DNA from: Clostridium homopropionicum DSM 5847
GTDB taxonomy: Bacteria > Bacillota > Clostridia > Clostridiales > Clostridiaceae
DNA length: 64,000 nt
Assembly: GCF_001263795.1 (NCBI RefSeq)
Contig: NZ_LHUR01000042.1
Coordinates: forward strand, 186,001 to 250,000
Direction of reading: 5' to 3'
Positions 24,778-35,360 of the stretch are shown one piece after another (position 1 is the stretch's first letter; each line of letters opens with the position of its first letter). The notes below the pieces were generated by a model. It worked only from the letters and a program-made list of their open reading frames with translations, ran no database searches and had not been told where the DNA came from. The translations under genes and the position numbers were made by a program.

Positions 24778-25809
24778 TTATTTTTCAACTAACTTCTGCA
24801 GCTCTATTCCCTGATAATAGTGCTTTAAGATTTCTTTATATGTATTTCCATCCTTAGCCATTGCATTGGCTCCCCATTGACTCATTCCTACTCCATGACC
24901 ATAACCCATACATGTAATGGTTATATCATTAGGATTAAACTCTATAGTGAAATTTGCTGAATTCAGATTTAATTGAGTTCTAAATTTTTGTCCAGAAATA
25001 TACTCTTTTCCTATCATCAAACTCATCACACTTCCAGCCTTGGATCTTTCAACTATTCTTAAATTACTTCTTAAGGTACTTCCTTTTAAATCAGCTTTTG
25101 AATTATAACTATTTATAATATCAGCCAGCTGACTATATGTATACTTTACTTTAGTAATATATTTTGGAGATTTTTCTTCTCCTGAACTTTCAACACTTTT
25201 TAGATAAGGTTGTCCTTTATTAAATACATCAATTGCATCTTCAGTTCTTCCACTGCTTGTGGAGAAATAGTATGGAGCCATTACCAATGACCCATTATAG
25301 GTAATTACTTCTCCTTTAGTTTCTTCCACTGCCTTCAAAATTTTTTCCCAATACTCCTCGCCCTTTTTCTTTGGCCATAATGCCATTCTTTCATCTTTAT
25401 ATATAAATACTTGAAACTCTGTAGTATCATTTACATCTGCCCCAAAAGCTTTTAAGTTTTTATTCTCACTAAAATTTTCAGTATGAGCAAGTCCATAAGT
25501 TCTTGCTGCTACTGCCTGTGCCTTTAAGGCTTCTATATCAAATTCCGCAGGCATTTCTGCTGCTACAACTCCAGTAACATAATCTTCAATATTCATTGAA
25601 ACTATTCTTTTTTCTTTTGAGATATATACATCTATATTTAAGTCTTCTTCCCTATAAACCTTCTTTAACTTATTTTCATTAATATCTCCCTTATTCTTAT
25701 TATTAATAATATTAAAGTTATTTTTTATCCCATCTAGACCAACAAGAAGCATTGAAATAATAGTAATAAACAACATTAAAGAAAAAACACCTATAAATAT
25801 TTTTTTCAT
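24778..25809 (-). CDS. spoIID: Stage II sporulation protein D (peptidoglycan lytic transglycosylase)
   Basis: A 343-residue protein with an N-terminal membrane anchor (IFIGVFSLMLFITIISMLL) and the SpoIID catalytic domain: YVTGVVAAEMPAEFDIEALK, AQAVAARTYGL, YYFSTSSGRTEDA and GYGHGVGMSQWGANAMA. It cleaves glycan strands during engulfment together with SpoIIM and SpoIIP. I choose ATG 25809, 7 bases after AAGGAGAT; a 20-codon longer frame opens with TTG and has no ribosome binding site. It lies between murA and spoIIQ, as in B. subtilis and clostridia. Confidence 0.96.
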   Translation of the reverse strand: MKKIFIGVFSLMLFITIISMLLVGLDGIKNNFNIINNKNKGDINENKLKKVYREEDLNIDVYISKEKRIVSMNIEDYVTGVVAAEMPAEFDIEALKAQAVAARTYGLAHTENFSENKNLKAFGADVNDTTEFQVFIYKDERMALWPKKKGEEYWEKILKAVEETKGEVITYNGSLVMAPYYFSTSSGRTEDAIDVFNKGQPYLKSVESSGEEKSPKYITKVKYTYSQLADIINSYNSKADLKGSTLRSNLRIVERSKAGSVMSLMIGKEYISGQKFRTQLNLNSANFTIEFNPNDITITCMGYGHGVGMSQWGANAMAKDGNTYKEILKHYYQGIELQKLVEK

Positions 25810-25948
25810 CTTTCTTATCTCCTTAAACAGTGAACCAAATTTATATTTTGGAGCAAGTTTCTTACTCAATTTACTAATTGAAGAAGAGTTTCATTTACTA
25901 TATTTCTATTATTAAATAAATAAATTTATAACTTCCTTTTAAATTAAT

Positions 25949-25977
25949 AAAGGCCAGTAATTTTTTTACTGGTCTTT
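25949..25977 (-). terminator. Terminator of murA
   Basis: AAAGACCAGTAA and TTACTGGCCTTT form a stem with one G-T pair just after the murA stop. Confidence 0.8.
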
Positions 25978-25984
25978 ATGATCT

Positions 25985-27244
25985 CTATTCTTCAATTCTT
26001 TCTATGTTTGCACCAAGCTGTTTAAATTTTTCTTCAATATTTACGTAACCTCTATCTATATGATATATATCTCTTATTTTTGTATATCCATCAGCTATTA
26101 ACCCAGCTATAATTAATGCTGCCCCAGCTCTTAGGTCCGTTGCTTTTACTTCGCTTCCAGTTAACGTATCAACCCCTTCAACTATAGCACATCTTCCATT
26201 AATTTTTATGTTTGCACCCATTTTTTCGAGTTCACTAGCATGCATAAACCTATTTTCAAATATAGTTTCTGTAATTACACTGGTACCATGAACAGTACAC
26301 AATAAACTCATCATCTGAGCTTGCATATCAGTTGGGAAACCTGGATAAGGCATGGTTTTTATATCTATAGGATTAAAGTTATTTTTACCATCTATAATAA
26401 TACCGTCCTTATCTGGTATAACTATAACCCCTACCTCTACAAGTTTTGCTATTATAGGCTTTAAATGTTCTTCATTAACACCATTAAGCTTTATTCTGCT
26501 TTTAGTAATTGCTGCAGCAGCCATAAAAGTTCCTGCTTCAATCCTATCTGGTATAGGTCTATATTTTACTCCTTTTAATTCTTTAACCCCAATTATTCTT
26601 ATTGTATCAGTACCAGCACCATATATTTGTGCTCCCATTCTTTTTAAAAAATTTGCTAAATCTTCAACTTCCGGCTCACTTGCTGCATTTTCTATTACTG
26701 TTTCCCCCTCTGCCAAAACTGCTGCCATCATTATATTTTCAGTGGCGCCTACAGATGGAAAATCCAAGTATATCCTACTGCCAACTAATTTATTTGCATA
26801 GGCTTCTACATACCCATGTCCAAAACTAACCTGTGCACCTAATGATGCAAAGCCTTTTAAATGTAGATCAATTGGTCTTGTGCCAATATTGCATCCACCT
26901 GGAAATGATATTTTAAACTTTTTAAATCTTGCTATCATTGGTCCCATTATAAGAAATGAAGCTCTCATCTTTCTCACTAAATCACTATCCGGCTCTTCAC
27001 ATACTAAATCAGAAGTATTAATAATTATTTTATCTTCTATATTTTTTATACTTATCTTTGCATTTATTGTTTTTAACACATCACAAATCACAAATACATC
27101 TCTAAGCATTGGAGCATTTTCAATTGTACAAGTATCAGAACTTAATATACTAGCAGCTATTATCGGAAGAATGGCGTTTTTAGCAGAGCTAATATTTACT
27201 TCCCCTTGCAATTGCCTACCACTTCTTACTAACATTTTATTCAT
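25985..27244 (-). CDS. murA: UDP-N-acetylglucosamine 1-carboxyvinyltransferase MurA
   Basis: A 419-residue enzyme for the first committed step of peptidoglycan synthesis, transfer of enolpyruvate from PEP to UDP-GlcNAc. The catalytic Cys (about residue 118) lies in FPGGCNIGTRPIDLHLKG, the usual target of fosfomycin. Other blocks are SAKNAILPIIAASIL, FPTDMQAQMMSLL and DLRAGAALIIAGL. I choose ATG 27244 with GGAGAGG upstream. The synteny ywmB-murA-spoIID suggests the MurAA-type copy. The stop of ywmB is 30 bases upstream, so the two are probably cotranscribed. Confidence 0.95.
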   Translation of the reverse strand: MNKMLVRSGRQLQGEVNISSAKNAILPIIAASILSSDTCTIENAPMLRDVFVICDVLKTINAKISIKNIEDKIIINTSDLVCEEPDSDLVRKMRASFLIMGPMIARFKKFKISFPGGCNIGTRPIDLHLKGFASLGAQVSFGHGYVEAYANKLVGSRIYLDFPSVGATENIMMAAVLAEGETVIENAASEPEVEDLANFLKRMGAQIYGAGTDTIRIIGVKELKGVKYRPIPDRIEAGTFMAAAAITKSRIKLNGVNEEHLKPIIAKLVEVGVIVIPDKDGIIIDGKNNFNPIDIKTMPYPGFPTDMQAQMMSLLCTVHGTSVITETIFENRFMHASELEKMGANIKINGRCAIVEGVDTLTGSEVKATDLRAGAALIIAGLIADGYTKIRDIYHIDRGYVNIEEKFKQLGANIERIEE

Positions 27245-27274
27245 CCTTACCCTCTCCATTCTATCGTTCCTTAG

Positions 27275-27967
27275 CTAATAGGATGTAAATATCTCAGGAG
27301 TTCCAATTATTATAAAGCTTCCTGAGTTATAATTACATAAAGCATAGTTTAAATCCATTAATTTTCCATTATTTTTCTTCGGTTTGTATTTATTAGTATA
27401 GGCAGAAGTACTAAATCCTTTTTCTAATTTCACTGTGCTAACATTTATTGCACCTTTATTTTTTAGTAAACTTATTATTTCTTTTTGTAAAGTTGATAAA
27501 TCACTTGTAGGTATACTTGCCTTTAAGTATTGATACTCACTGTAATTACTTTTAGATATGCCATTAACTATACTTTTGTATTTCCCTTCTAAGTTATTTA
27601 GATCATTTTCCTTACTCTTTTCTATAACCTCAACAGTTATATCATTTAATTGTTCATGACCTATAATATTTATGTTTCCTATTAAATTATCTCTTGCAAA
27701 GTCAATATAATAATTCCCCTTTGTTTCTATAGTTCTTACAGTAATTCCTTTTTCTAAAGTAATCTGGTTAACAAAATAGCTTGAAAGTTCTTGTCCATTA
27801 GTCTCAGAGCTAAAATGGGTTTTAAATCCATATTCTACTACTTGTCCTTTTGTAGTAGTAAGCATTTCCTTAAAAAAATCAACTTTATTGTATATAAATT
27901 TCATTTTATAATTTAATAAAAATCCGATGCTGATTAAAATAAAAAGTGCAAACTTGTATTTTGCCAT
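27275..27967 (-). CDS. ywmB: YwmB-family protein (TATA-box-binding-like fold)
   Basis: A 230-residue protein with an N-terminal hydrophobic segment (FALFILISIGFLLNYKM), suggesting export or membrane anchoring. It is placed in the YwmB family (DUF1779) from its position directly upstream of murA and spoIID, as in B. subtilis, from its size and hydrophobic start, and from a repetitive alpha/beta layout with few conserved motifs. The B. subtilis protein has a known structure but no assigned function. GAAGGTGG precedes the ATG. Family assignment relies mainly on synteny. Confidence 0.7.
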   Translation of the reverse strand: MAKYKFALFILISIGFLLNYKMKFIYNKVDFFKEMLTTTKGQVVEYGFKTHFSSETNGQELSSYFVNQITLEKGITVRTIETKGNYYIDFARDNLIGNINIIGHEQLNDITVEVIEKSKENDLNNLEGKYKSIVNGISKSNYSEYQYLKASIPTSDLSTLQKEIISLLKNKGAINVSTVKLEKGFSTSAYTNKYKPKKNNGKLMDLNYALCNYNSGSFIIIGTPEIFTSY

Positions 27968-28066
27968 TTTATCCCACCTTCCTCTTTAGATTATGGACAA
28001 AGATTCAGAATATATACTTAAATATATTATTAATATATAAGTAAATTTAAAAAAGTGTGATAAAAT

Positions 28067-28108
28067 AAAACAGGCGTGAATAATAAATTTATTATTCACG
28101 CCTGTTTT
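28067..28108 (-). terminator. Terminator of the atp operon
   Basis: A perfect 42-base palindrome with 21-base arms, starting AAAACAGGCGTGAATAATAA on the plus strand and covering part of the last codon/stop of atpC. T-rich sequence follows on both strands. Confidence 0.88.
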
Positions 28109-28511
28109 ATTTTATCTTAGATGCTCTTATTCTATTTATTGCTCTTTTTAAAGCAAGCTCTGCTCTTTCTTTATCTATTCTCTCTTCTTTAGTTAGCCTT
28201 TGTTTAGCCCTTTCCAGAGAATTTTCTGCCCTCTCCTCATCAATTTCAGATGGCCATTCAGCAGCATCACAAAGTATAACAGTTTCATCTTTATTAACTC
28301 TTAATACTCCCGAAGAACAGAAAAAATTTTTCTCTTCACCATTAACTCCAATAATAGTAGTTATATTGGGTCTTAAAATAGCTATTAATGGTGCATGATC
28401 TGGTAGAATAGATCTTCTACCTTCTATTGTTTCTGTCATTAACTCTTTAATTTCTCCATTATAGAAGGTTTTTTGTGGAGTCCTTACTATTAATTTAATA
28501 AACTTTGACAT
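28107..28511 (-). CDS. atpC: ATP synthase F1 epsilon subunit
   Basis: A 134-residue subunit of the central stalk. It has the N-terminal beta-sandwich (VRTPQKTFYNGEIKELM, GRRSILPDHAPLIAIL) and the C-terminal two-helix part (ERAENSLERAKQRL, ERAELALKRAINRIRAS), which can restrain rotation. It is the last gene of the operon; the stop codon is overlapped by the operon terminator. It is 11 bases after atpD. Confidence 0.96.
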   Translation of the reverse strand: MSKFIKLIVRTPQKTFYNGEIKELMTETIEGRRSILPDHAPLIAILRPNITTIIGVNGEEKNFFCSSGVLRVNKDETVILCDAAEWPSEIDEERAENSLERAKQRLTKEERIDKERAELALKRAINRIRASKIK

Positions 28512-28522
28512 TTTATTATCTC

Positions 28523-29932
<1,410 letters not shown>

Positions 29933-30796
29933 TTATTTCTGAGCTTCTGCTCCTCCTACTATTTCAGATATCTCTTGTGTAATAATGCTTTGTCTTATTC
30001 TATTGTATTTCAAATTTAATTTTTCTAGTAAATCATCAGCATTTTTCGTAGCACCATCCATAGCAGTCATCTTTGAAGCATTTTCACTGGTTCTCGAAGT
30101 TATCATATAATTTATAAGAGCCGCTTTTAAGAATAAACTATATATTTCATTTTCAATACTCTTTAATTTTGGCTCAAACTCTGCAACTCCATTGTCAGTG
30201 AAATCTCTATTTATATCCTCTAAGTCAAAAGGGATAATCCTCTTTACCTTAACCTCTTGCTTTACAGCTGAAAAGAATTCTGTATAAACAACATTTATTT
30301 CACCAATTTTTTCATTAAAATATAAGTCAAGAGCTTTATCAAGTATAACACTAGCTTCTTTTACTGTAGGTATTTCTTCCATCTCAACAAATTCAGCTAT
30401 AGATTCGAATTTATACTTTTTAAAATAAGCTCTTCCTTTTTGCCCTACTATAATAAGCATTGAGTTTTCTTTGTCTTTGTTTAAAGATTCAACTGTTTTA
30501 CTAACTACTTTGCTGTTATATCCTCCGCAAAGACCCGCATCAGAAGTAATAGCAATATATAGTTTCTTATTGCTATTATTTCCTTTTATATAGATATTGT
30601 TAGGGTCTTGAGCATCTTTGATTGTTTGTCTTACAATTTCTCTCATTTTATTATAGTAAGCATTATTTACTTCTAATATCTCTCTAGCTTTTTTAAGTTT
30701 AGAGGTGGCAACAAGTCCTATAGCTTTTGTTATTTTTTTTGTATTATTTATAGATTTAATTCTACGTTTTATAGCAATTAATCCAGAACCAGCCAT
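29933..30796 (-). CDS. atpG: ATP synthase F1 gamma subunit
   Basis: A 287-residue rotor subunit. Both long coiled-coil helices are evident: IKRRIKSINNTKKITKAIGL at the N-terminus and KMTAMDGATKNADDLLEKL near the C-terminus. SDAGLCGGYNSKV is the conserved Rossmann-like segment. It couples rotation of the c ring to catalysis. It lies between atpA and atpD as usual. Confidence 0.97.
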   Translation of the reverse strand: MAGSGLIAIKRRIKSINNTKKITKAIGLVATSKLKKAREILEVNNAYYNKMREIVRQTIKDAQDPNNIYIKGNNSNKKLYIAITSDAGLCGGYNSKVVSKTVESLNKDKENSMLIIVGQKGRAYFKKYKFESIAEFVEMEEIPTVKEASVILDKALDLYFNEKIGEINVVYTEFFSAVKQEVKVKRIIPFDLEDINRDFTDNGVAEFEPKLKSIENEIYSLFLKAALINYMITSRTSENASKMTAMDGATKNADDLLEKLNLKYNRIRQSIITQEISEIVGGAEAQK

Positions 30797-30822
30797 ACTT
30801 CACCTCCCAAGATGTAAAACTT

Positions 30823-32331
30823 TTATACCAAAAATATTTTTTTGAATTCATCAATAGCAGTCTCTAATTCCGCTTTAATAGAGTCAGTGAGTTCCTGCTT
30901 CTCTAATATTTCCTTTGGTAAATTTCTATAGTGTGTATCTATATATTCTAATAATCCTTTTTCAAACTCTTTAATACTTGACACATTTACATCCTGCAAG
31001 AAGTTATTAACAGCAGCATAAAGAATAATTACTTGTTTTTCTACAGACATAGGGTTATATTGATCTTGATTTAAAACCTCTATTAATCTTTTACCCTTTT
31101 CAAGTCTAGCTTTAGCTTCCTTATCTAAGTCTGACCCGAATTGTGCAAAAGCTGCTAACTCTCTATATTGAGCAAGCTCTAATCTAAGAGTTCCTGCAAC
31201 CTGTTTCATTGCTTTAATCTGAGCATTACCTCCAACACGTGATACAGAAATTCCAGGGTTAACTGCTGGTTTTTGACCTGAATAGAAAAGCTCTGTTTCA
31301 AGGAATATTTGACCATCAGTTATTGATATTACATTTGTTGGTATATATGCAGTAACATCTCCTGCAAGAGTCTCAATTATCGGCAATGCAGTAAGAGATC
31401 CTCCGCCCAATTCATTTGAAAGCTTTGCTGCTCTTTCAAGTAATCTTGAATGAATGTAAAATACATCTCCTGGATATGCTTCTCTTCCTGGTGGTCTCCT
31501 AAGTAATAATGACATTGTTCTATAAGCAACAGCGTGCTTAGACAAATCATCGTATACTATTAAAACATCTTCTCCTTTATTCATAAAATATTCTCCCATA
31601 CTGCATCCAGCATATGGAGCTAAATATTGCAATGGAGCTGAATCTGAAGCTGTAGATGATACTACTATAGTATAATCCATGGCTCCCATTTGAGTTAACG
31701 TATTTACAATATGAGCAACGGTTGATTGTTTTTGACCAATTGCTACATAAATACATTTAACATTTTTTCCTTTTTGATTAATTATTGTGTCAATAGCAAT
31801 AGCTGTTTTTCCTATTTGTCTATCTCCTATTATAAGCTCTCTTTGCCCCTTACCAATAGGTATCATAGAGTCGATAGCTTTAATACCTGTTTGCATAGGT
31901 TGTTTAACTGATTGTCTCTCTATAACTCCTGGAGCATCTGATTCAATTGGTCTAGTTTCTTGAGTCTTTATTGGACCTTTCCCATCTAGTGGCTGTCCAA
32001 GAGCGTTTACAACTCTTCCTACTAATGCTTCACCAACAGGAACCTCCACTACCTTTCCTGTTCTTTTTACTATATCTCCTTCTTTGATTCCTTCTTCAGA
32101 ACCTAATAAAACACATCCAACATTATCCTGTTCTAAGTTTAGTGCCATAGCGTATATACCATTAGGGAACTCTAATAATTCTCCCTGCATACAGTTTTCT
32201 AGACCATATACTCTAGAAATACCATCTCCTATTTGAACTATTGTTCCAGAGTCTATTGTCTCAATTTTGTGTTCATACCTTTCGATTTCCTTCCTGATAA
32301 TTGAAGTAATTTCTTCTGGTTTAACATTCAT
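30823..32331 (-). CDS. atpA: ATP synthase F1 alpha subunit
   Basis: A 502-residue regulatory nucleotide-binding subunit. Walker A is [15 protein letters not shown], and the signature [14 protein letters not shown] is present. I choose ATG 32331 ([10 protein letters not shown]), preceded by AGAGGTGA; the open frame extending six codons upstream overlaps the ribosome binding site. It pairs with AtpD in the F1 head. Confidence 0.98.
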   Translation of the reverse strand: MNVKPEEITSIIRKEIERYEHKIETIDSGTIVQIGDGISRVYGLENCMQGELLEFPNGIYAMALNLEQDNVGCVLLGSEEGIKEGDIVKRTGKVVEVPVGEALVGRVVNALGQPLDGKGPIKTQETRPIESDAPGVIERQSVKQPMQTGIKAIDSMIPIGKGQRELIIGDRQIGKTAIAIDTIINQKGKNVKCIYVAIGQKQSTVAHIVNTLTQMGAMDYTIVVSSTASDSAPLQYLAPYAGCSMGEYFMNKGEDVLIVYDDLSKHAVAYRTMSLLLRRPPGREAYPGDVFYIHSRLLERAAKLSNELGGGSLTALPIIETLAGDVTAYIPTNVISITDGQIFLETELFYSGQKPAVNPGISVSRVGGNAQIKAMKQVAGTLRLELAQYRELAAFAQFGSDLDKEAKARLEKGKRLIEVLNQDQYNPMSVEKQVIILYAAVNNFLQDVNVSSIKEFEKGLLEYIDTHYRNLPKEILEKQELTDSIKAELETAIDEFKKIFLV

Positions 32332-32355
32332 AAAATCACCTCTTTTCAAAAGAGT

Positions 32356-32892
32356 TTATTTATTAATAACCCTCTTTTTAATTTCATCAAATTTAGCTTT
32401 AATGGTTCCATCTATAACTTCATCTCCAACTCTAATATAGACTCCTCCAATTAAACTTTTGTCTATTTGTTCTTCTAAAAGAACTTTCTTTTTATACTTG
32501 GTTTCTAGTTTCTCAATTAAATCAGTTCTTTCATTCTCAGTAAGTGGAATAACAGTTTTAGAAATAACTTTTATTATATTTTGCTTTTCAAGATGAATTT
32601 TCTTAATTTCATTTAGCTTTTCTTCTAAATATTCTATTCTATCCTTTTGTATCAATATAAGCAAAAAATTTAATAAGCTTTCATCCACTTTATCCTGGAA
32701 AATTTCCGTAAATATTTTTTTCTTTCTTGAAGTAGTAATCTGTGGATGATGAATTACTTTTGAAAGTTCTTCATTTGTTTTTATTAAATTAACTATTTCT
32801 TCTAAATCTGTTATGTACTCTTCTATTTTTCCATTTTTTTCTCCAATTTGGTATAACGCTAGGGCATATCTTCTATCTAAATATTCATACAT
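32356..32892 (-). CDS. atpH: ATP synthase F1 delta subunit
   Basis: A 178-residue peripheral stalk subunit. N-terminal helices ([16 protein letters not shown]) bind the top of the alpha ring, and the C-terminal block ESTIGGVY-like [21 protein letters not shown] is the family signature. It overlaps no gene but starts 3 bases after atpF ends, suggesting coupled translation. Confidence 0.95.
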   Translation of the reverse strand: MYEYLDRRYALALYQIGEKNGKIEEYITDLEEIVNLIKTNEELSKVIHHPQITTSRKKKIFTEIFQDKVDESLLNFLLILIQKDRIEYLEEKLNEIKKIHLEKQNIIKVISKTVIPLTENERTDLIEKLETKYKKKVLLEEQIDKSLIGGVYIRVGDEVIDGTIKAKFDEIKKRVINK

Positions 32893-32894
32893 AA

Positions 32895-33374
32895 TTAATT
32901 ACCTACCTTAGCAATAAACTCCTCAATAATTTGTCTGTGTTTCACCTCGTCTATTGATTCTTCTAAAGCTTTCTTTGAAAGTTCTATGGCTAAATTAATA
33001 GTCTCAGTTTTAATTTCATCTGCAGCTTTTTCTCTTTCTCTTTCAATTTCTTTTTTAGCTCTTTCCATAATTCTGTTAGCCTCTTCATGGGCATCACTTA
33101 CAATTTCCTTAGATACCTTTTCTGCTTTTTCTTTATAACTTTCCACTATATTTTTGCCTTCTAGCTTACTTTCTTTTATTAATTTTTCAGATTCTAATTT
33201 ATATTCTTCTGCTTTCTTTTTATCTGTTTCAGTTTTTTCAATAGTATCTTTTATTTCTTGCCTTCTCGTCTCAATTACATTATTAACTGGCTTAAATAGT
33301 AATTTTTTTAAAATAACAAGAAGTATTAAAAAGTTCACTATTGTAGCTATAAATACTGATAAACTTATTGACAT
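32895..33374 (-). CDS. atpF: ATP synthase F0 b subunit
   Basis: A 159-residue subunit with one N-terminal transmembrane helix ([20 protein letters not shown]) and a long charged helix (residues 35-150, rich in Glu/Lys with [22 protein letters not shown] type heptads), which dimerises into the peripheral stalk. The length is normal. It follows atpE by 48 bases. Confidence 0.95.
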   Translation of the reverse strand: MSISLSVFIATIVNFLILLVILKKLLFKPVNNVIETRRQEIKDTIEKTETDKKKAEEYKLESEKLIKESKLEGKNIVESYKEKAEKVSKEIVSDAHEEANRIMERAKKEIEREREKAADEIKTETINLAIELSKKALEESIDEVKHRQIIEEFIAKVGN

Positions 33375-33422
33375 CGTTCATTAAAGCCTCCCTTCAGGCT
33401 TATTGTAATAACTTGATTATTT

Positions 33423-33674
33423 TTATATAGCAACTTTAAATAATAGTAATATTCCAATTAGGAATGCATAAATAGCAGTAGCTTCTGAAAGCGCACTACC
33501 AATTATCATTGTACTTATTATCTTACCACTTGCTTCAGGTTGTCTTGATACTCCTTCTACGGCCTTAGCAGTTGCATTACCAGTACCAACTCCTCCACCT
33601 ATACAGCCTATAGCCGCGAGTCCTGCACCTATTGCACACATTCCAGCTACAAATGCTTCTGAACTAATATTCAT
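33423..33674 (-). CDS. atpE: ATP synthase F0 c subunit
   Basis: An 83-residue hairpin of two transmembrane helices with the polar loop RQPEASGK. The ion-carrying acid is Glu64 in [13 protein letters not shown]. Two ligands typical of sodium-type rings are missing (Thr31 replaces the Gln, Ala65 replaces the Ser), so I infer a proton ring. GGAGGAATA precedes the ATG. Confidence 0.97.
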   Translation of the reverse strand: MNISSEAFVAGMCAIGAGLAAIGCIGGGVGTGNATAKAVEGVSRQPEASGKIISTMIIGSALSEATAIYAFLIGILLLFKVAI

Positions 33675-33753
33675 AACTTATTCCTCCTAAATTCTAATTT
33701 AATTTCTAAATTTTAAAATATTTATATAATTAATAAATATAACACCTTTAACG

Positions 33754-34404
33754 CTAATGTTCAGCCACTATCTTAATATTAATCATAGTTAACATAACAA
33801 ATATTACTGTCTGAATTCCTCCATCAAAAATGTCAAAATACATATGCAATGGAATTGGAATTACTAAAGGGAATCCTAGAAATATTTTACTTAAAGCACT
33901 GTATACAAACTCTACAATTATAGCTGCTGCCATCATATTTCCAAACAATCTGAGACTTAAGGATATAGGTAGCATTATTCTTTCCATAATATTAATTGGC
34001 AATAAAAAACTAAAAGGCTCTACATATCCTTTTAAGTATTTTAATAATCCATTTTTCTTAATAGCATAACCTTGAATTACTAAGAATGATATCAATGCTA
34101 AAGCCAATGTTACACTATAATCTTTTGTTGGAGGTTCTATTCCAACTAGTCCTGTTAAATTCATAAGCAATATAAATATCCCTAAAGTACCTATATAAGG
34201 GATAAATTTTTTTGTTCCTGGACCCATGGTATCATCTACAGTGTCGTTAATAAATCCCACTAAAAGCTCAATAGCACTTTGTTTTTTATCTGGGATTTTC
34301 CTTAAATTTTTAGTTAAAAGGATTGTTAATAATATTATTAATAATATTATTACCCATTGTATTATTATTACTTCTGAAAGCTCAAGCTTTGTTGTAAATT
34401 CCAT
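33754..34404 (-). CDS. atpB: ATP synthase F0 a subunit
   Basis: A 216-residue membrane protein with about five transmembrane helices. The essential Arg that faces the c ring lies in LSLRLFGNMMAAAIIV. The N-terminal helix (VIIIQWVIILLIILLTILLT) and the final helix (GGIQTVIFVMLTMINIKI) are typical. Together with the c ring it forms the proton half-channels. Confidence 0.97.
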   Translation of the reverse strand: MEFTTKLELSEVIIIQWVIILLIILLTILLTKNLRKIPDKKQSAIELLVGFINDTVDDTMGPGTKKFIPYIGTLGIFILLMNLTGLVGIEPPTKDYSVTLALALISFLVIQGYAIKKNGLLKYLKGYVEPFSFLLPINIMERIMLPISLSLRLFGNMMAAAIIVEFVYSALSKIFLGFPLVIPIPLHMYFDIFDGGIQTVIFVMLTMINIKIVAEH

Positions 34405-34423
34405 TCTACTCCTCCTTTCCTAA

Positions 34424-34789
34424 CTAACTTCTTTTTAAAATAAACCCATATAAAAATAATGAAATAAACCTACAAGTATATCCCACAACGTATGCTATTA
34501 TATAAAACTTATTATAAGTATATAAAACTAATCCTATGAGACCTATGATTATTATTCTCAAAATAAAACTTAAGATAACTAACCCTGAATTCTTTTCTTT
34601 TTTAAGAACATAATTTACTGTAAAAGCATTAATATAGAAGCTAATTATAGCTATAAAAAAACCCAATATACTTGGAAGCAAATATTTAGTATTAATAAAG
34701 AATACTAATACCCCCAAAGCAAGTCCCAAAATAATATCCAAATAATTTAAAATTTTAAACATTTGATAGAATTCATTATTTTCTTTCAT
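34424..34789 (-). CDS. atpI: ATP synthase subunit I (AtpI-like membrane protein)
   Basis: A 121-residue protein with four hydrophobic helices. It is the first gene of the atp operon; AtpI homologues assist c-ring assembly or ion supply. Sequence conservation in this family is low, and the assignment rests on topology, length and place. Confidence 0.8.
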   Translation of the reverse strand: MKENNEFYQMFKILNYLDIILGLALGVLVFFINTKYLLPSILGFFIAIISFYINAFTVNYVLKKEKNSGLVILSFILRIIIIGLIGLVLYTYNKFYIIAYVVGYTCRFISLFLYGFILKRS

Positions 34790-34832
34790 TCTACCTCCCC
34801 AAAAAATTTTTTATAATTACATAATAACATCT

Positions 34833-34860
34833 ATTATATCTTTTAAAATGACTAATTCAA
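34833..34860 (-). promoter_or_regulatory. Promoter of the atp operon
   Basis: Minus strand TTGAAT (34855-34860), 16-base spacer, TATAAT (34833-34838), 44 bases before atpI. Confidence 0.65.
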
Positions 34861-35168
34861 ATCTAAATTCCTTCAAATTTTCTTAATTTATTTGTGTTTA
34901 CACCGGTTACATTGCTCTTTTCGTCCTTAAATTGCTTTTTTTATTGGCTTTTAGCATTATGACTCAAATTTTTGCTAAGCCATCATTTTAATGCAGTTTT
35001 AGCATTTTACACATTATTCAGAATTGTGTGATAATTTATATTCCATTCATTTTTTTGTGATGCTCACATGCATTTTCATATTACTAGACCTAAATACTAT
35101 TAAATTTTATTTAATGTAGTTTGAATAAACTTATGAATTAAAATTCAAAAATCATTGCACATTTTTTT
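34861..35168. other. AT-rich intergenic stretch without recognised gene
   Basis: I see no credible coding frame, tRNA or riboswitch. Two copies of TTTTAGCATT (34948-34957, 34996-35005) and an inverted TGCTAA (34972-34977) lie here, far upstream of the atp promoter; their meaning is unclear. Confidence 0.4.
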
Positions 35169-35210
35169 ATTAATTTAATATTTTTTACGTATAAAAAATA
35201 TTAAATTAAT
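35169..35210. repeat. Long perfect AT-rich hairpin
   Basis: Perfect 19-base arms around a CGTA loop, beginning ATTAATTTAATATTTTTTA. It lies just beyond the thiolase terminator (35218-35244) and could back it up or form a cruciform. Every base of the stem is A or T. Confidence 0.7.
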
Positions 35211-35217
35211 ATACAAC

Positions 35218-35244
35218 AAAAAGGAGGATAATAAATCCTCCTTT
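35218..35244 (-). terminator. Terminator of the thiolase gene
   Basis: AAAAGGAGGA and TCCTCCTTTT form a 10-bp perfect stem with a TAATAAA-type loop, with T runs following on both strands. It lies 113 bases after the thiolase stop. Confidence 0.8.
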
Positions 35245-35318
35245 TATTACTTTATGTTATTATGTTTCTGGGTGATTTGGGATGATTTAAGGAAACTCCT
35301 TCTCGTTCCTCGAATGAG

Positions 35319-35360
35319 TAAGCGATTCACACCAAATCAAAGATTTGGGTTCACTGCTTA
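35319..35360 (-). repeat. Imperfect palindrome abutting the thiolase stop codon
   Basis: TAAGC...GCTTA form the base and CCAAATC...GATTTGG the upper stem. The outer arm includes the thiolase stop codon. It may be a transcript-stabilising or REP-like element. Confidence 0.55.

Noticed and set aside
35056..35068. TGTGATGCTCACA as a CRP/FNR-type site
   Set aside because: The half-sites are 3 bases apart rather than 6, and no gene start is near.
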